From Amorphophallus konjac (lineage: Eukaryota > Streptophyta > Magnoliopsida > Alismatales > Araceae): a DNA stretch of 64,000 bases. The DNA lies in assembly GCA_022559845.1 (NCBI GenBank), contig CM040117.1, forward strand, positions 150,912,732 through 150,976,731, written 5' to 3'. Both the position numbers and the translations under genes were made by a program. The notes beneath the pieces are model-generated. The model saw only the letters and a program-made list of their open reading frames with translations, was not told the origin of the DNA and ran no database searches. Of this stretch, positions 53,830 through 64,000 are shown one piece after another (the first letter of the stretch is position 1; each line of letters starts with the position of its first letter).

Positions 53830-53853
53830 GCATGGTTACTTATTGGTGCAGAT

Positions 53854-56800
53854 CTGCATGAAGCCTGGAGAGAATAAATGGTACCTGGACAGCGCATGCT
53901 CCAGGCACATGACCGGGAATAAATAACTTTTTGTAGACCTTGCAGAGAAAAATGGCGATACGGTAATTTTTGATGGACAGGACAGAGGTAAGATAATCAG
54001 AATTGGGAGAATTGGTAAGTATCTCAACTATTGTATCGAAGATGTTTCACTTGTTAGAGGTCTTTGCCATAACTTGCTAAGTATTAGTCAACTCTGTGAC
54101 AAGGGTCACAAGGTTATTTTTGAGTCTTCTCATTGCACCATGTCAATGCTAACTCACATGAAATTAAATTCATAGGAGTGAGAGTAACAACACTTACCAG
54201 GTTGACTTTGATGAAATTACTTTTGAAAAATTGTGTTTAGTTGCTAACAAAGCTGAAGATGTCTGGTTATGGCATCGCCGTCTTGGGCATGCCAGACTTA
54301 ATGTCATTAGGAAGCAGAATCGTCATGGTTTAGTTAGAGGTCTTCCTAGTTTAAATTTTGAATCATCAAAAATTTGTGAAGCATGTAATAAAGGAAAATA
54401 AACCACAACTTCTTTTAAATGCAAAAATATTGTTTCAACAGAAAAACCCCTTCAATTGTTGCATCTGGATTTGTTTGGTCCCACCAGGACTCGGAGTCTT
54501 GGAGGGAAGCTTTATGGTTTCGTGACTGTCGATGATTTCTCGCGATATGCACGGGTTTTGTATCTAGCTAACAAAAGTGATGCATGCAATGAATTCATTG
54601 ATTTCTATGCTAGAGTTCAGAATGAAAAAGGATATTCAATTCAGAAAATTCAAAGTGACCACGGAAAAGAATTTGAAAATCATGAGTTTGATGTATTTTG
54701 CAGGAAGCAGGGGTACGAGCATCAATTCTCATCACCTAGAACCCCGCAACAGAACGGTGTGGTCGAGAGGAAAAATATGACACTCGTGGAGATGGCACGT
54801 ACCATGCTTGCGGAGAACGGTCTTCCACGGTACTTATGGGCAGAGACAGTAAACACTACCTACTACATCACAAATCGAGCAATGGTAAGACCGATCCTTA
54901 AGAAAACTATTTACGAGCTGTATAAAGGTAAGAAACCCAACATATCACATTTTAAGCCATTCGGTTCTATTTGTTACATTTTGAACAATGGTAAAGATAA
55001 TCTTGAAAATTTTGATGCGAAGAGTGATAAAGGGATTTTCCTCGGGTATTCTCTAACTTCTAGAGCTTACCATGTTTATAACACTAGAACACTTTTTGTC
55101 GAGGAGAGTCCACATGTTGTTGTTGATGAATACACTATGAGAAAGTCAAATGATAATGATCATTTTATTGTTATAGGTGAGAATGAAGTTGAAAAGGGAG
55201 AGTCGAGCAAACAAGGTGAGGCAGCAAATCAAGATAAAGAAAGTGAGCAAGAGGAGGAAGCACAACAAGAAGATCAAGTGCATCTGACCCTTCCACACCA
55301 GTGGACCACGCACAAGGACCATTCATTGGAGAATGTGATCGGCGGTGTGGATGAAGGAATTAGAACGCGAGCTTCAATGAGGGAAGTTGAAATTATGATA
55401 ACTTAGCTTTACTTTCTAGCATTGAGCCTAAGTCTTTAGATGATGCTTTGAATGACAATTCTTGGGTTCTCGCCATGCAAGAAGAACTACACCAATTCTA
55501 AAGGAATCGGGTGTGGTTCCTCATGCCCTGGCCTGATAACCATCCTATAATCAGAACTAAGTGGGTTTTTCGAAACCAACTTAGTGAAGATGGGGTGGTT
55601 GTGAGGAATAAGGCAAGGTTAGTAGCCAAGGGCTACTCCAAGAATTTGGTATTGATTTTGATGAATCCTTCGCTCCTGTGGCTAGATTAGAAGCCGTTAG
55701 AATCTTACTTGCTTATGCTTGTCACAGGAATATCAAGCTATTTCAAATGGACATGAAGAGTGCCTTCCTCAACGGGATTATCAAGAAGGAGTGTACGTGG
55801 AACAACCACCGGGCTTCGAGGATGAAACATATCCGAACCACGTCTACAGATTGGATAAGGCACTGTATGGATTAAAACAGGCTCCTCGGGCATGGTATGA
55901 TCGTTTAAGTTCATTTCTTATTGATAATGGCTTCAAACGAGGTAATATAGATCAGACGTTGTTTACAAAAACTTGTGATGAACATTCCTTAATTGTTCAA
56001 GTTTATGTAGACGACATAATTTTTGGAGCCTCTAATTTGAAGATGAATGATGAATTTGCCCAACTCATGCAGGGAGAGTTGAGATGAGCTTGATGGGCGA
56101 GCTGAGCTTCTTCTTGGGATTACAAATAAAGCAACTAGATGATGGATTTTCATCAACCAGAAGAAGTACACACAAGAAATCGTGAAGAAATTCCAACTTG
56201 AGACTGCCAAACCCTTTGCAACACCCATGTCCACCTCACAGAAAATGGAAGAAGAAAAATGTAACAAAATCGATCAAAAGCTTTTTAGGGGTATGATTGG
56301 TTCACTGCTATACCTGACTGCTAGTAGGCTTGACATCCATTTTAGTGTCTATCTCTGTGTAAGATATCAATCTTGTCCACGAAATTCTCATTTGTCGACT
56401 GTGAAAAGAATCTTTAGGTATTTGAATGGTACACTTGACCTTGGTTTGTGGTATCCAAAGAATAATTTATTTGATTTACATGCTTTCACTGACTCTGATT
56501 ATGCTGGATGTAAAATGGATCGTAAAAGTACAAGCAGTCACTGTTAGTTTCTAGGGGGCTGCTTGGTTTCATGGGCCTCAAAGAAACAACATTGTGTGGC
56601 TTTATCAACTGCCGAAGCCGAATATGTGGCTACCGATAGTTGTGCGGCTCAAGTGGTGTGGATCCAACATCAATTGCTTGATTTTGATTTCTGTTTGAAA
56701 AATACTCCCATCATGTGTGATAACACGTCTGCCATAAATCTGTCCAAAAACCCTGTTCAACACTCTCATACCAAACACATTGAGGTTAGACACCATTTCA

Positions 56801-56946
56801 TACGAGATCACATAAATAAAGGTGATTTTGAGCTAGTTTTTGTTGATACAAAAAACCAACTTGCAGATATCTTTACTAAACCTTTAAATTCTGATCAATT
56901 TTATTTTCTTAGAAGAGAATTAGGAGTGTGCAGGTTAGAGAGTTAA
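53854..56946 (+). pseudogene. pol: Element III Pol (protease, integrase, RT, RNase H), heavily broken
   Basis: Frame differs from Gag by one. Protease: KWYLDSACSRHMTGN (53878 onward), TAA at 53924. A frame break lies near 54130-54190. Integrase: HRRLGHARLN, CEACNKGK with TAA at 54399, then an open stretch 54456-55406 with HLDLFGPTR, QSDHGKEF and NGVVERKN (catalytic D, D, E). RT: TAA at 55499, frameshifts near 55645, 55790 and 56080, and [16 protein letters not shown] at 56004-56015. RNase H: RGMIGSLLYLTAS, TAG at 56545, STAEAEYVATD, CDNTSAINLSKN and HIEVRHHFIRDH, ending at 56946. More frameshifts than element II, suggesting an older copy, although its LTRs remain similar. Confidence 0.93.
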
Positions 56947-58557
56947 ATCCTTTTGAGTTGGTTTGTACATACACACTTTTTATACTTTTTCATAAAGAAA
57001 TTGTTCACACTGCTTTTTCTTTTGCACATAAGAAGTTTTTCCATAGCATATACACTTCAAATCTTACTTTTTGTGCATATTAAAGTGAATAACAATTTGG
57101 TTTTCATATATGTTTTTATCTTCTCACATCCGCATGTACATAAATGCATATACTTCATATTCGTGTGCATGAATACCATGATTCACCGGTATATCAAATG
57201 TCGATTGCCGAAGGTTGGAACAAGTCCAGCTGGAAGCTTTCCCTATGCGTGAGTTTGGTCTTCGGACCTACGTTCTCCGTCACATACCGGTAATCAATCT
57301 GCTTAATAATACCATTTTGATACGTGCTTGAGTGTATATAGATTACACACCTTTCAATTTTGATATCTCCTATGACCTTACTCCCTTGTTAAATAAAAAT
57401 GCTTTGATGTAGACATGTTGTTACATGGCACATATTAAGGGGGATGTTTTTGTTATAACAGTGCATACACTTAGGGGGAGACATCACAATGAATAGGCTA
57501 ATTCATCTCTTACATTCTATGCAATCTCTCACACAATTTGCACGTTTGAGTTAATGATTCTAACTAATAAGGATTTCACTTATTCCACTCAACACATTTA
57601 AGGGCTCTAGATCTCCTACATAGAAATCACGTGACTTGTAAGGAAAAAGCTGTCAGCCCTGTCAAAAATTTCAATAAGTGTGATTTGACATCGAGTAAAT
57701 CGGGAATCCCCCTGAAATAAAGGAGGAAACTCGCATTGAAAAGTGTCATATCCACATAATCATAAGTGACGATACCGAGTAACCGGGAAATGCCCCTGAA
57801 ACAAAGGGCATGACTCATGTCAAAAGGTTAGTCATCTTCGTTGAAAAATGAAAAATAATTTTGGGGTTGTGCGAAGCTACCAAAAGTCGAGCACGGTGTA
57901 TGGAACTGTAGGGAGGAAAAGTTCCTACTTGTGCTCTTTAGAAAATTTGAAAATCCATACTATCTAGACTTCATTGCTCATACTTCACATATACAACTAG
58001 GGAGTGATTGTTTGAATGTACATCTTAAATCAGTCATATTTCATGAGTCTTGCAGTACCACTTCTTGTAAGCACTACCCTTTTACTATTGCTAATGAAAC
58101 TCATGTTCTCGGTCTATAGCATATTTCTTAACCTGTTCATAGAGAACATGCTTGCTATCTTATAGAATAATGAATGCATATGTGCTTGCCTGCTCATTCC
58201 ATGCTTTCCATATGCATCTGATAGAGTTAGCTGTGCATATTAAGGCTTTACTTCCATGGTTTTAATAATCCCCTATTTGACTCTGACAAAAAGGGGGAGA
58301 AATGAAATCACAGCAGCTTGGCCTTTGCATGAAGTTCAGTGTCTTTACATGATGTTTACTTGGCAGGCTTGCTTCTATCTTTGACAAAAAGGGGGAATTA
58401 AATGTTTGAGAGTTAAATGTTTGAATGGTTGCATGTTGATTATAATTCAAGCATCTTGTATGCATGAGAAAATGCTTGTCTTGGTTCAGATAATGTCATC
58501 TTTCATGCAAATCTTATTATTTTTTCAATGGTTTTATCTTCGTCAAAAAGGGGAGAT
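56947..58557 (+). other. Element III 3' noncoding region
   Basis: 1.6 kb without a credible gene. It includes CACCGGTATATC ... ACATACCGGTA near 57187-57291, which brackets about 100 bases with complementary ends; the hairpin pair at 57692-57816; GGGGTTGTGCGAAGCTACCA at 57862, matched on the minus strand near 2835; and AGGGGGA-type tracts near 57440, 57473, 58291, 58388 and 58547. Confidence 0.75.
57692..57816 (+). other. Candidate conserved RNA hairpins, element III (two copies)
   Basis: Copy 1 (57692-57733): CGAGT pairs with ACTCG, and inside CCCCCT can pair with AGGAGG across GAAATAA. Copy 2 (57777-57816): GAGT pairs with ACTC, and ATGCCC (57790-57795) pairs perfectly with GGGCAT (57806-57811) across CTGAAACAAA. 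The inner arms differ between copies yet remain complementary. Confidence 0.65.
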
Positions 58558-60526
58558 TGTTGTGCCCCGAACTGTTTTGACGAAGATCTTGTATGAAAAA
58601 GTCATGTGTCAGATAATATGATTTGCATTGATATATATATGATGAATGTGGGCTTTGAAGGTTAACTGAATGTTTGATCAATTTGAGTCTTGAGCACTGA
58701 GTGTTTCTTATATGGTTTATAATATTCAATTGTATTCCTTTGGATTAGATGATCTTACTATTGAAATCGAGCTTTTCACTTGTGAATCTCGCTTACAAAT
58801 GGGATGAGTGTTTCTTTTGATATGGATTAGTTTGGAAACCTGAATTGCTAACTTGAGTTATTGAGATTCATGGCAATTTGAAAATGCAGGATCATTGTGG
58901 AGTTTTCACTCAAATTATTCAAGGCCATGGTATGAATACATGTCTAATTGGATTTCAATGTGGATGGATTGATTTGGGTTGAAATCAAGTTTTGTCATGA
59001 CCGTCTGAGTTATAAGTGCATAAATGATTGATCTTGATACTTTGGTTCATGAAATGTGGTTTCAATTGGATTTATTGAAGTTTTCTGACTGTCAGGAAAA
59101 GTATCGACCTCAGGGGTCGACACTTATTTTCACGCTCTCTGCCTTGCGTTAAGTGTTAAAAAAGGTTGGCAGAAAGTGTCGACCCATGAAGTCGACACTT
59201 TCACCAGGGTTCTGTTAACTTAGCAAAGTCAGAAGCGTCGGGAAAAAGTGTCGACCTCTGAAGTCGACACTTTCAGGTAAGTTCTTTTAAATATGTGAAA
59301 ACAGAACCTTCGTGAAAAAGTGTCGACCTCAAGAGTCGACACTTTTCACCACGAATGTTGTTTTGATTCACAGGCCAGAACACTTGGGAAAAAGTGTCGA
59401 CTCAATGAGTTGAAACTTATTTCACGTATGTTGTTTTTATGTGTTCTGGCAGAACACTCGTGAAAAAGAGTCGACTTTATGAGTCGACACTTTTTCCGAG
59501 TGACCCGACCGGGATTTCCAGATCTATTTCGAACCCACTTAATAGAGATCCAATTGGCTTGGTTAATTACTATAATGGCCCTAAGGCATCCACCATGTTT
59601 TGCATGTGGTATGTAGAAGATTTGGCAAGGGCTTTTGTGTCTTATTGGCTTTCAATTCCTTTTGTATATAATGCTGCCCTTGTTCCATCGGAAGAAGCGT
59701 CTTGGAGCTTTTAACGTGTTCATCATTTTGCTTGCAGGAGAAGAAGGAGTCGCACCCTGCTGGAGGAGAAGGAAGGCTACGCCGACTTCATCCCTCACGA
59801 GCCCGAGCCAAGATCGGGAGGCCGCGGTCGGCGTCCTCTTCATCCACTGCTTCAGGCGTTCATATCTTCAACACCGGCTTCTTCCATCCCTCGGTTCCAT
59901 CGTTCTAGTGCTACCTTCTTTAATCTCTGAGTTTGTTTAAGGATTTATGGAGAAGATCATGTGTGCTATTATAGCTTGTGCTTAGATTCCGTTTCTCAGA
60001 CTGGGCTATGTATTTCCATCTTATTTTCATCTTTAGACGATTTCGGAGCTTGCTCCGAGTGTGTGTGGGGTTTCTCGTCGTCGAGCGAGAACCCACGTGT
60101 GTGGGGCCGTCGTGCCCGTGTGTGGTGGTTACTGCTGTCGTGCAGCATGTTTTAGTGAAATCCTCTCGAGGTGAGAGGGGTGGACGTAGGACGACACTTG
60201 GTGCGTCCGAACCACCTAAAAATCACTGTGCCGTGGTTTTCTCTTTATGTGGTTGAATGATATTTCCTATCTGTTCATATTACGAGTGTGAGTCGGTGAG
60301 ACGAGAGTTTGGTTAACTGTCCGCTCGTACATTGTTATCCGAGTGATTATATTTCTACGCTGGAAAGTTTTGGGGGCTTGCTTGTTTATCATTCATTCGT
60401 TTTAATCAAGCTTGATCTAGGGTTTATTTACCATCTCTGTGGTTTAATTTAATTAAGTTTAAAATTTTGTAGAAAGGGTGGGCAATCAATTCACCCCCCT
60501 CTCGATTGACTCCTAACCGGGCCAAC
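58558..60526 (+). repeat. Copia element III 3' LTR (1,969 bp)
   Basis: TGTTGTGCCCCGAAC ... CCGGGCCAAC. Preceded by AAAAAGGGGAGAT, a polypurine tract one G shorter than the upstream copy. Same six inverted repeats (59097-59495), TATA-like TGTATATAATGC near 59663. Next base after 60526 is T where the LTR would end in A. Confidence 0.9.
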
Positions 60527-60944
60527 TTGAAGATACACCTATTCCGAGTTTTCTACGTTTTCCTCTCCCTCCATTACCGAAAGAACCCCCTGCTCAGGAC
60601 GAAGCCACTGTCCTTACCCCCGTTTATGAAACCTAATGGTGCTATGATGATGGGTCGATACTCCAACAACTCATATCGACGCATCATGAAGCTTCTCCTA
60701 CCTTTAAAACCTCTCGCCCCACCAAGATGAGACGTCTCCTACGCACCAAGCCTTCCACTATTATACCACCTCCAACTACTATACAATTAACCACTATGCC
60801 ATCGGCCTCCCCCGAGCCTTCCACTAGTTCTTCATCTTCCCAACCAATTTGTCCTCCATCACCGCCACTTAGGGCCCCCACTATCCTTGTAACCCCCTAT
60901 GCCAATTATCCTTAATCCACCACTTACCCCTTATACCTAAACCC
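60527..60944. other. Decayed proline/leucine-rich sequence
   Basis: CT-rich sequence with short ORFs (60506-60730, 60727-60915) rich in Pro, Ser and Thr. It leads into the ORF at 60945 and may be its decayed upstream part. No LTR or primer site is visible. Confidence 0.35.
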
Positions 60945-61703
60945 ATGGCCAATTCTGAGCAGGGTCCACCTATTTTTGCAGTCGAGCCGACCCCGTCCGC
61001 TTCCGAGCAAGGGGAGAAGCTCGATGTGTTCCAACCTCCACCTACCCTTCCAATAACATCTTCTATTCAATCCTCATCACTCATTAAGCCTACCACCTCT
61101 ATTTCACCTTCCTCCACCTCCCCTCGGAGTAGGTGTGTTGCTATAAGTACATGTTCCAACAACGATGCTCAAGAGCCGGGCAAGAAGAATTCAGTTTTGG
61201 CTATGCCATTCAAGGTTCAACATTTTATTTGTCGAATGTCAATTTGTGTCCTTGTGCTAGGCATTTTTGAAAAGTTTCCATCGATGCTTACTAAGGAAAA
61301 ATGTCAAGAATTGATGCCATGTCGGCTCAAGGCCACGATTGTCAAAGTTGCTTTGCTCATTGGTCAAGATATTTTCAAAGCTCTCATTACCCCTTGTTCC
61401 ATTATAGTACAAGTCGCTAATCAAGAGAAGGGGTTCTCCTCCAATATCATCATGACACATTCTATCGCTAAGGAGATGATGAAGTCCATGCTCAAGGGCA
61501 GGGCGGGCCATCCCTTGTTTGAAGCCTTCAATACCAAGTTTGTTCCTTCTTCACTTCCATACAAGGGGCAGGTGCCCGTATTACCAACTTCTTTTCATGA
61601 AAACATTCCAAGAGCCTTGAGCATTGTGAAGCTTCCAATGCCTAAATTCCAACTCCCTCACATTGATACTCCTCGCCTTTCATGGGAGTTACTTTTAAAG
61701 TAG
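60945..61703 (+). CDS. Orphan ORF, 252 codons, unknown
   Basis: The longest uninterrupted frame in the right flank. The N-terminal 70 or so residues are Pro/Ser/Thr-rich (EPTPSASEQGEKLDVFQPPP, TTSISPSSTSPRSR) and probably disordered. The rest looks like an ordered helical domain (KEKCQELMPCRLKATIVKVA, IAKEMMKSMLKGRAG) ending MPKFQLPHIDTPRLSWELLL. I recognise no family. Given the surroundings it is most likely part of a gypsy-type or other retroelement ORF rather than a host gene. No promoter, intron or poly-A signal is evident. Upstream sequence in the same style is broken, so the start at 60945 may not be the original one. Confidence 0.35.
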   Translation: MANSEQGPPIFAVEPTPSASEQGEKLDVFQPPPTLPITSSIQSSSLIKPTTSISPSSTSPRSRCVAISTCSNNDAQEPGKKNSVLAMPFKVQHFICRMSICVLVLGIFEKFPSMLTKEKCQELMPCRLKATIVKVALLIGQDIFKALITPCSIIVQVANQEKGFSSNIIMTHSIAKEMMKSMLKGRAGHPLFEAFNTKFVPSSLPYKGQVPVLPTSFHENIPRALSIVKLPMPKFQLPHIDTPRLSWELLLK

Positions 61704-61931
61704 TCGAAGCTCATTTATCTCAAAGTTTCCATGCCACAAGCGGAACTCCCTAACTTTCATTATAGCCACTTACCAAGGGGGTTACTATTCATTTTGTATT
61801 ATGAAGTTATTGTTGAAGCTTCATTAAATGAGAGCACTTGGGCATTACTTCCATTCTTTGAGCTGTCTGGCCAAGCACCTTATTTGCTATAGAGGGGCGG
61901 GCATCCTCACGCTAAGGGTCCTTCCATTATT
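61704..61931. other. Spacer between the two orphan ORFs
   Basis: About 230 bases, AT-leaning, no repeat or ORF of note. Confidence 0.4.
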
Positions 61932-62414
61932 TTGTTCATTTTCTATTCTATTCCATCCACACCTTTATTAACCACTAATATCTTTTTATGGGCCACTCAT
62001 GGGGTGAGAAGGAGGATCCCCTTCTTGCATCCCTTGCATTCATTACATTTCATTCATTTGCATTCCTTCTCTCTCGGATCTCTTGACCCTTATCTTTCCC
62101 GTTTTCCAAAACCTCTGGATCCTTTCCAAACTACTTCCAGTTCACCCTTGTCCCCCGAATTTCTAGATTCTCTATCTCTTTCCCCGGGGTATCACGTCCC
62201 CTCCTATTTTCCTCCTTCGGAACCTCCGAATCTTCCCCTTTTTAATCCACCTATCCTTACCGGGCATCACACCCCTTCTTATTCCCTCCTCCCGAAACCT
62301 CTGGATTTCCCTTTCTTTTCCATACCAATCTTCCTAGGGCATCGCATCCCTTCTCATTTCCTTCCGGAGCCTCCGGACCTTCCTTTCTTCTGTTTCATCC
62401 TTTTACTCTTCTAG
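61932..62414 (+). CDS. Pro/Leu/Ser-rich ORF with 25-residue repeats
   Basis: A 160-codon ORF whose second half is a tandem repeat of 25 residues: SPGYHVPSYFPPSEPPNLPL, GHHTPSYSLLPKPLDFPFF and GHRIPSHFLPEPPDLPFF align. The DNA period is 75 bases (starts near 62191, 62266, 62341), so the repeat keeps frame. The first half is also Pro/Ser/Phe-rich. The composition follows the CT-rich DNA, so translation is doubtful. I recognise no family. Confidence 0.2.
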   Translation: MFIFYSIPSTPLLTTNIFLWATHGVRRRIPFLHPLHSLHFIHLHSFSLGSLDPYLSRFPKPLDPFQTTSSSPLSPEFLDSLSLSPGYHVPSYFPPSEPPNLPLFNPPILTGHHTPSYSLLPKPLDFPFFSIPIFLGHRIPSHFLPEPPDLPFFCFILLLF

Positions 62415-62560
62415 GACATCGCGTCCTTTGTTCTTTTCCACCTTTTGAATTACATTTTTCCGTACCTTTCCCCACAACATCGTGTCCCTTGGCATTTTCA
62501 TCCTCCGGAACCTCTGGATTCTTCTTCCCACCATGATTCTCATCCTTTGCCTCCAGACAC
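62185..62560 (+). repeat. 75-bp CT-rich tandem repeat, five units
   Basis: ATCACGTCCC, ATCACACCCC, ATCGCATCCC, ATCGCGTCCT and ATCGTGTCCC mark unit starts near 62191, 62266, 62341, 62418 and 62479. The first three are exactly 75 bases apart, the last spacings about 77 and 61. Each unit continues into CCTCCGGAACCTCTGGATT-type sequence, with CCGGA..TCTGG partly complementary. Confidence 0.75.
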
Positions 62561-62699
62561 TCCGGATCCTCCTCTTTCCCTTTATCAATTTCTTCTCCTG
62601 ATTCCTCCTAATCCCGGATGCGACCCAACTTCTTTTACATCAATTGCTTTGGGCATCTGCCCTTTCTCCCACTGCTTTTGAGGCTTTAGTCCTCACTCC

Positions 62700-64000
62700 C
62701 CCCATTAACTTCCCATTTCCTTATGTATATCTTTCATGTGATCAAGGTTTCTACACCATAGTGAGGGAGTTCTAGCCCTCACCGCTTTTCCTTTTCTCCC
62801 TATTCGTCTGAGTCTGGTCTGGGCACCACTCCTTCATATTAAGCCACTTCAAATCTTTGCCTCCCTATCTTTTATCTACCAAATGAGGATGACAAACCCC
62901 ATGTTGATCAATATCGCCTCTGGAAACTGCTCCTTCAACACAGTTATCGCAAAGGCAACATGATTACATAAGTATGCATTCTTGTGTTTCATTATCTCAT
63001 TCACGCACGATTTTCAAAATGAAGTGCTTCTTAACATGATTAAGAGTGGTAGTTCTAGGCCTAGTCTTAGGTCTTTATTAAAGTTTTGTCAAAAAGAGTC
63101 TTTAGGCTTCCTTTTGCAGCACCTTTGGTTTTGAGAACCCCGCACTGGGAGTTCGACATTTTCTCCCCGCTCATTAAGGGCAACCCTTAGCTAGGCACCG
63201 CACACACTTCACGGCATCCTTAGCCGCCTTCCTTGTTAAACACCATTGCTACTTGGACCATGCTCGAGGGCATAAAGTCTTTTCTTTTCTCTACTTGGTC
63301 AAAATATGAGGGCAGAGGTAGTCTGAGCAAAACAACCAACCTAAGCACATCCCGACAAGTGGAAGTCTCAAATAGGGCCAGTCAATTAAGACCTTATTCT
63401 CAATTTCAGTTCCAAATACACGATCTCTCAAAGTCCAAAGGACAAACAAGAATAAAATGATGATCAAAAAATCAAAGAAAACTTTCAAAGAATATGGCAT
63501 GGCAAGAGGGCACTACAGTTTCCCCACGGGACGTCATGAGCCCAGTCGTATGTGTGCCTAAAAGAGAATTAAGGTTCGATGATATGACAAAAAGTCCCGG
63601 CGCAACAAACCAAATCTCTAGGGGTTGTGCTATGGAAAGAAGTCAAAACCCAACATCTTCTTAACTCATATTAGGCTTATCCCCAATTTTTCTTTTCTTC
63701 TCCCTATAAGATCGAGTGTTTCTCAGTATGGCCTTAGTAGGGGTACCGTTAACTATGGGCAGCCGATTATGGGGTGCCACCTTCAATACACGCCTTGCTT
63801 TGGGTGACTCTAGCGAGAGGGGAAGGAACAAGGACCCCTAGCCAATGGTTTAAATTACCCTTTGGTGCTGCAATTAGCAATGTCTAAATCAAAATCCAAC
63901 AAAATCAAATATTTTTAAAATCTAAAAAAATTAATTTTTTTTCAAAATCCATAAAAAATTGAATAGTTAAAAAGAAACCCATAAAAATTTGCATATTCTC
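62700..64000. other. Unclassified right flank
   Basis: Mixed sequence without long ORFs, tandem repeats or LTR termini. Short inverted repeats occur, for example GAACCCCGCACTGGGAGTTC at 63136-63155 and GGCAGCC ... GGTGCC near 63758-63778. From about 63890 the sequence is A/T-rich with runs of A. Short ORFs (e.g. 63233-63460) have no motif. Confidence 0.4.

Larger units (their letters stand above)
49936..60526 (+). mobile_element. Copia element III: SIRE-like element with gag-pol remains
   Basis: LTRs of 1,969 bases each at 49936-51904 and 58558-60526 flank a 6.65-kb internal region in plus orientation. Order: primer site, gag with coiled coil, protease, integrase, reverse transcriptase, RNase H, long 3' noncoding region, polypurine tracts. 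No target duplication: the left flank is the end of a second copy, the right flank is unrelated sequence, and the last base of the 3' LTR is T rather than A. A tandem pair reduced by deletion explains this best. Confidence 0.88.

Noticed and set aside
56953..57252. 99-codon hydrophobic ORF after RNase H of element III as env-like
   Set aside because: Hydrophobic because of T-rich DNA, short, not matched in element II; no cleavage or membrane anchor pattern.

Overview
The window looks like repeat-dense nuclear DNA of a flowering plant, probably heterochromatin. I find no host gene, rRNA, tRNA or CRISPR locus. Everything I can classify is LTR retrotransposon. There are three Ty1/copia elements with long LTRs (about 2.0-2.35 kb), an initiator-Met-tRNA-type primer site (TGGTATCAGARC) and a Gag with a coiled coil and zinc knuckles, which fits the SIRE/Maximus lineage. 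They are interleaved with decayed Ty3/gypsy sequence whose integrase tail resembles the Del/Tekay lineage. Family and lineage names come from visible motifs, not from a search.

Layout. 1-6260: a chain of short tandem arrays (29-57 bp units), most of them built around a small inverted repeat. It is broken by a minus-strand piece of copia 3' noncoding sequence (2760-3110). 6260-11000: pyrimidine-rich tracts, a set of hairpin-bearing repeats of roughly 250-350 bp (7140-8915) and two GCGCGCC-rich arrays. 11000-13732: decayed 3' noncoding region of a gypsy element. 13733-29378: composite copy 1, made of gypsy LTR 'A', an integrase tail and gypsy LTR 'B', with copia element I (18099-27566) inserted in LTR B. 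29379-31985: a decayed proline-rich ORF and a relative of LTR A. 31986-49651: composite copy 2, the same order of parts, with copia element II (32951-43822) inserted in LTR A. 49652-60526: copia element III, preceded by a truncated tandem partner. 60527-64000: unclassified sequence with an orphan ORF and a 25-residue repeat ORF.

How the parts relate. The composite [A 3' noncoding - LTR A - integrase tail - LTR B] existed before it was duplicated, because both copies share the same internal joints. The copia elements came later: each copy of the composite shows the empty site for the insertion in the other copy, and elements I and II have perfect 5-bp target duplications (CCACG and CCTCT). Element II carries a full but broken gag-pol. 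Element III carries a more heavily broken gag-pol. Element I has no pol at all. It encodes only a Gag-like protein with a coiled coil and six or seven CCHC zinc knuckles, so it would have to be moved by enzymes from another element. Element II is a plausible relative of such a helper, since the two share promoter, leader and 3' motifs.

The most striking theme is short stem-loops. The LTRs, 5' leaders, 3' noncoding regions and the tandem arrays of several unrelated families are packed with short inverted repeats whose stem sequences differ between families or sub-arrays yet remain self-complementary. In two places (the R-U5 leader of elements I and II, and a 3' noncoding hairpin in I, II and III) paired bases differ in a compensatory way, which points to structure rather than sequence being kept.
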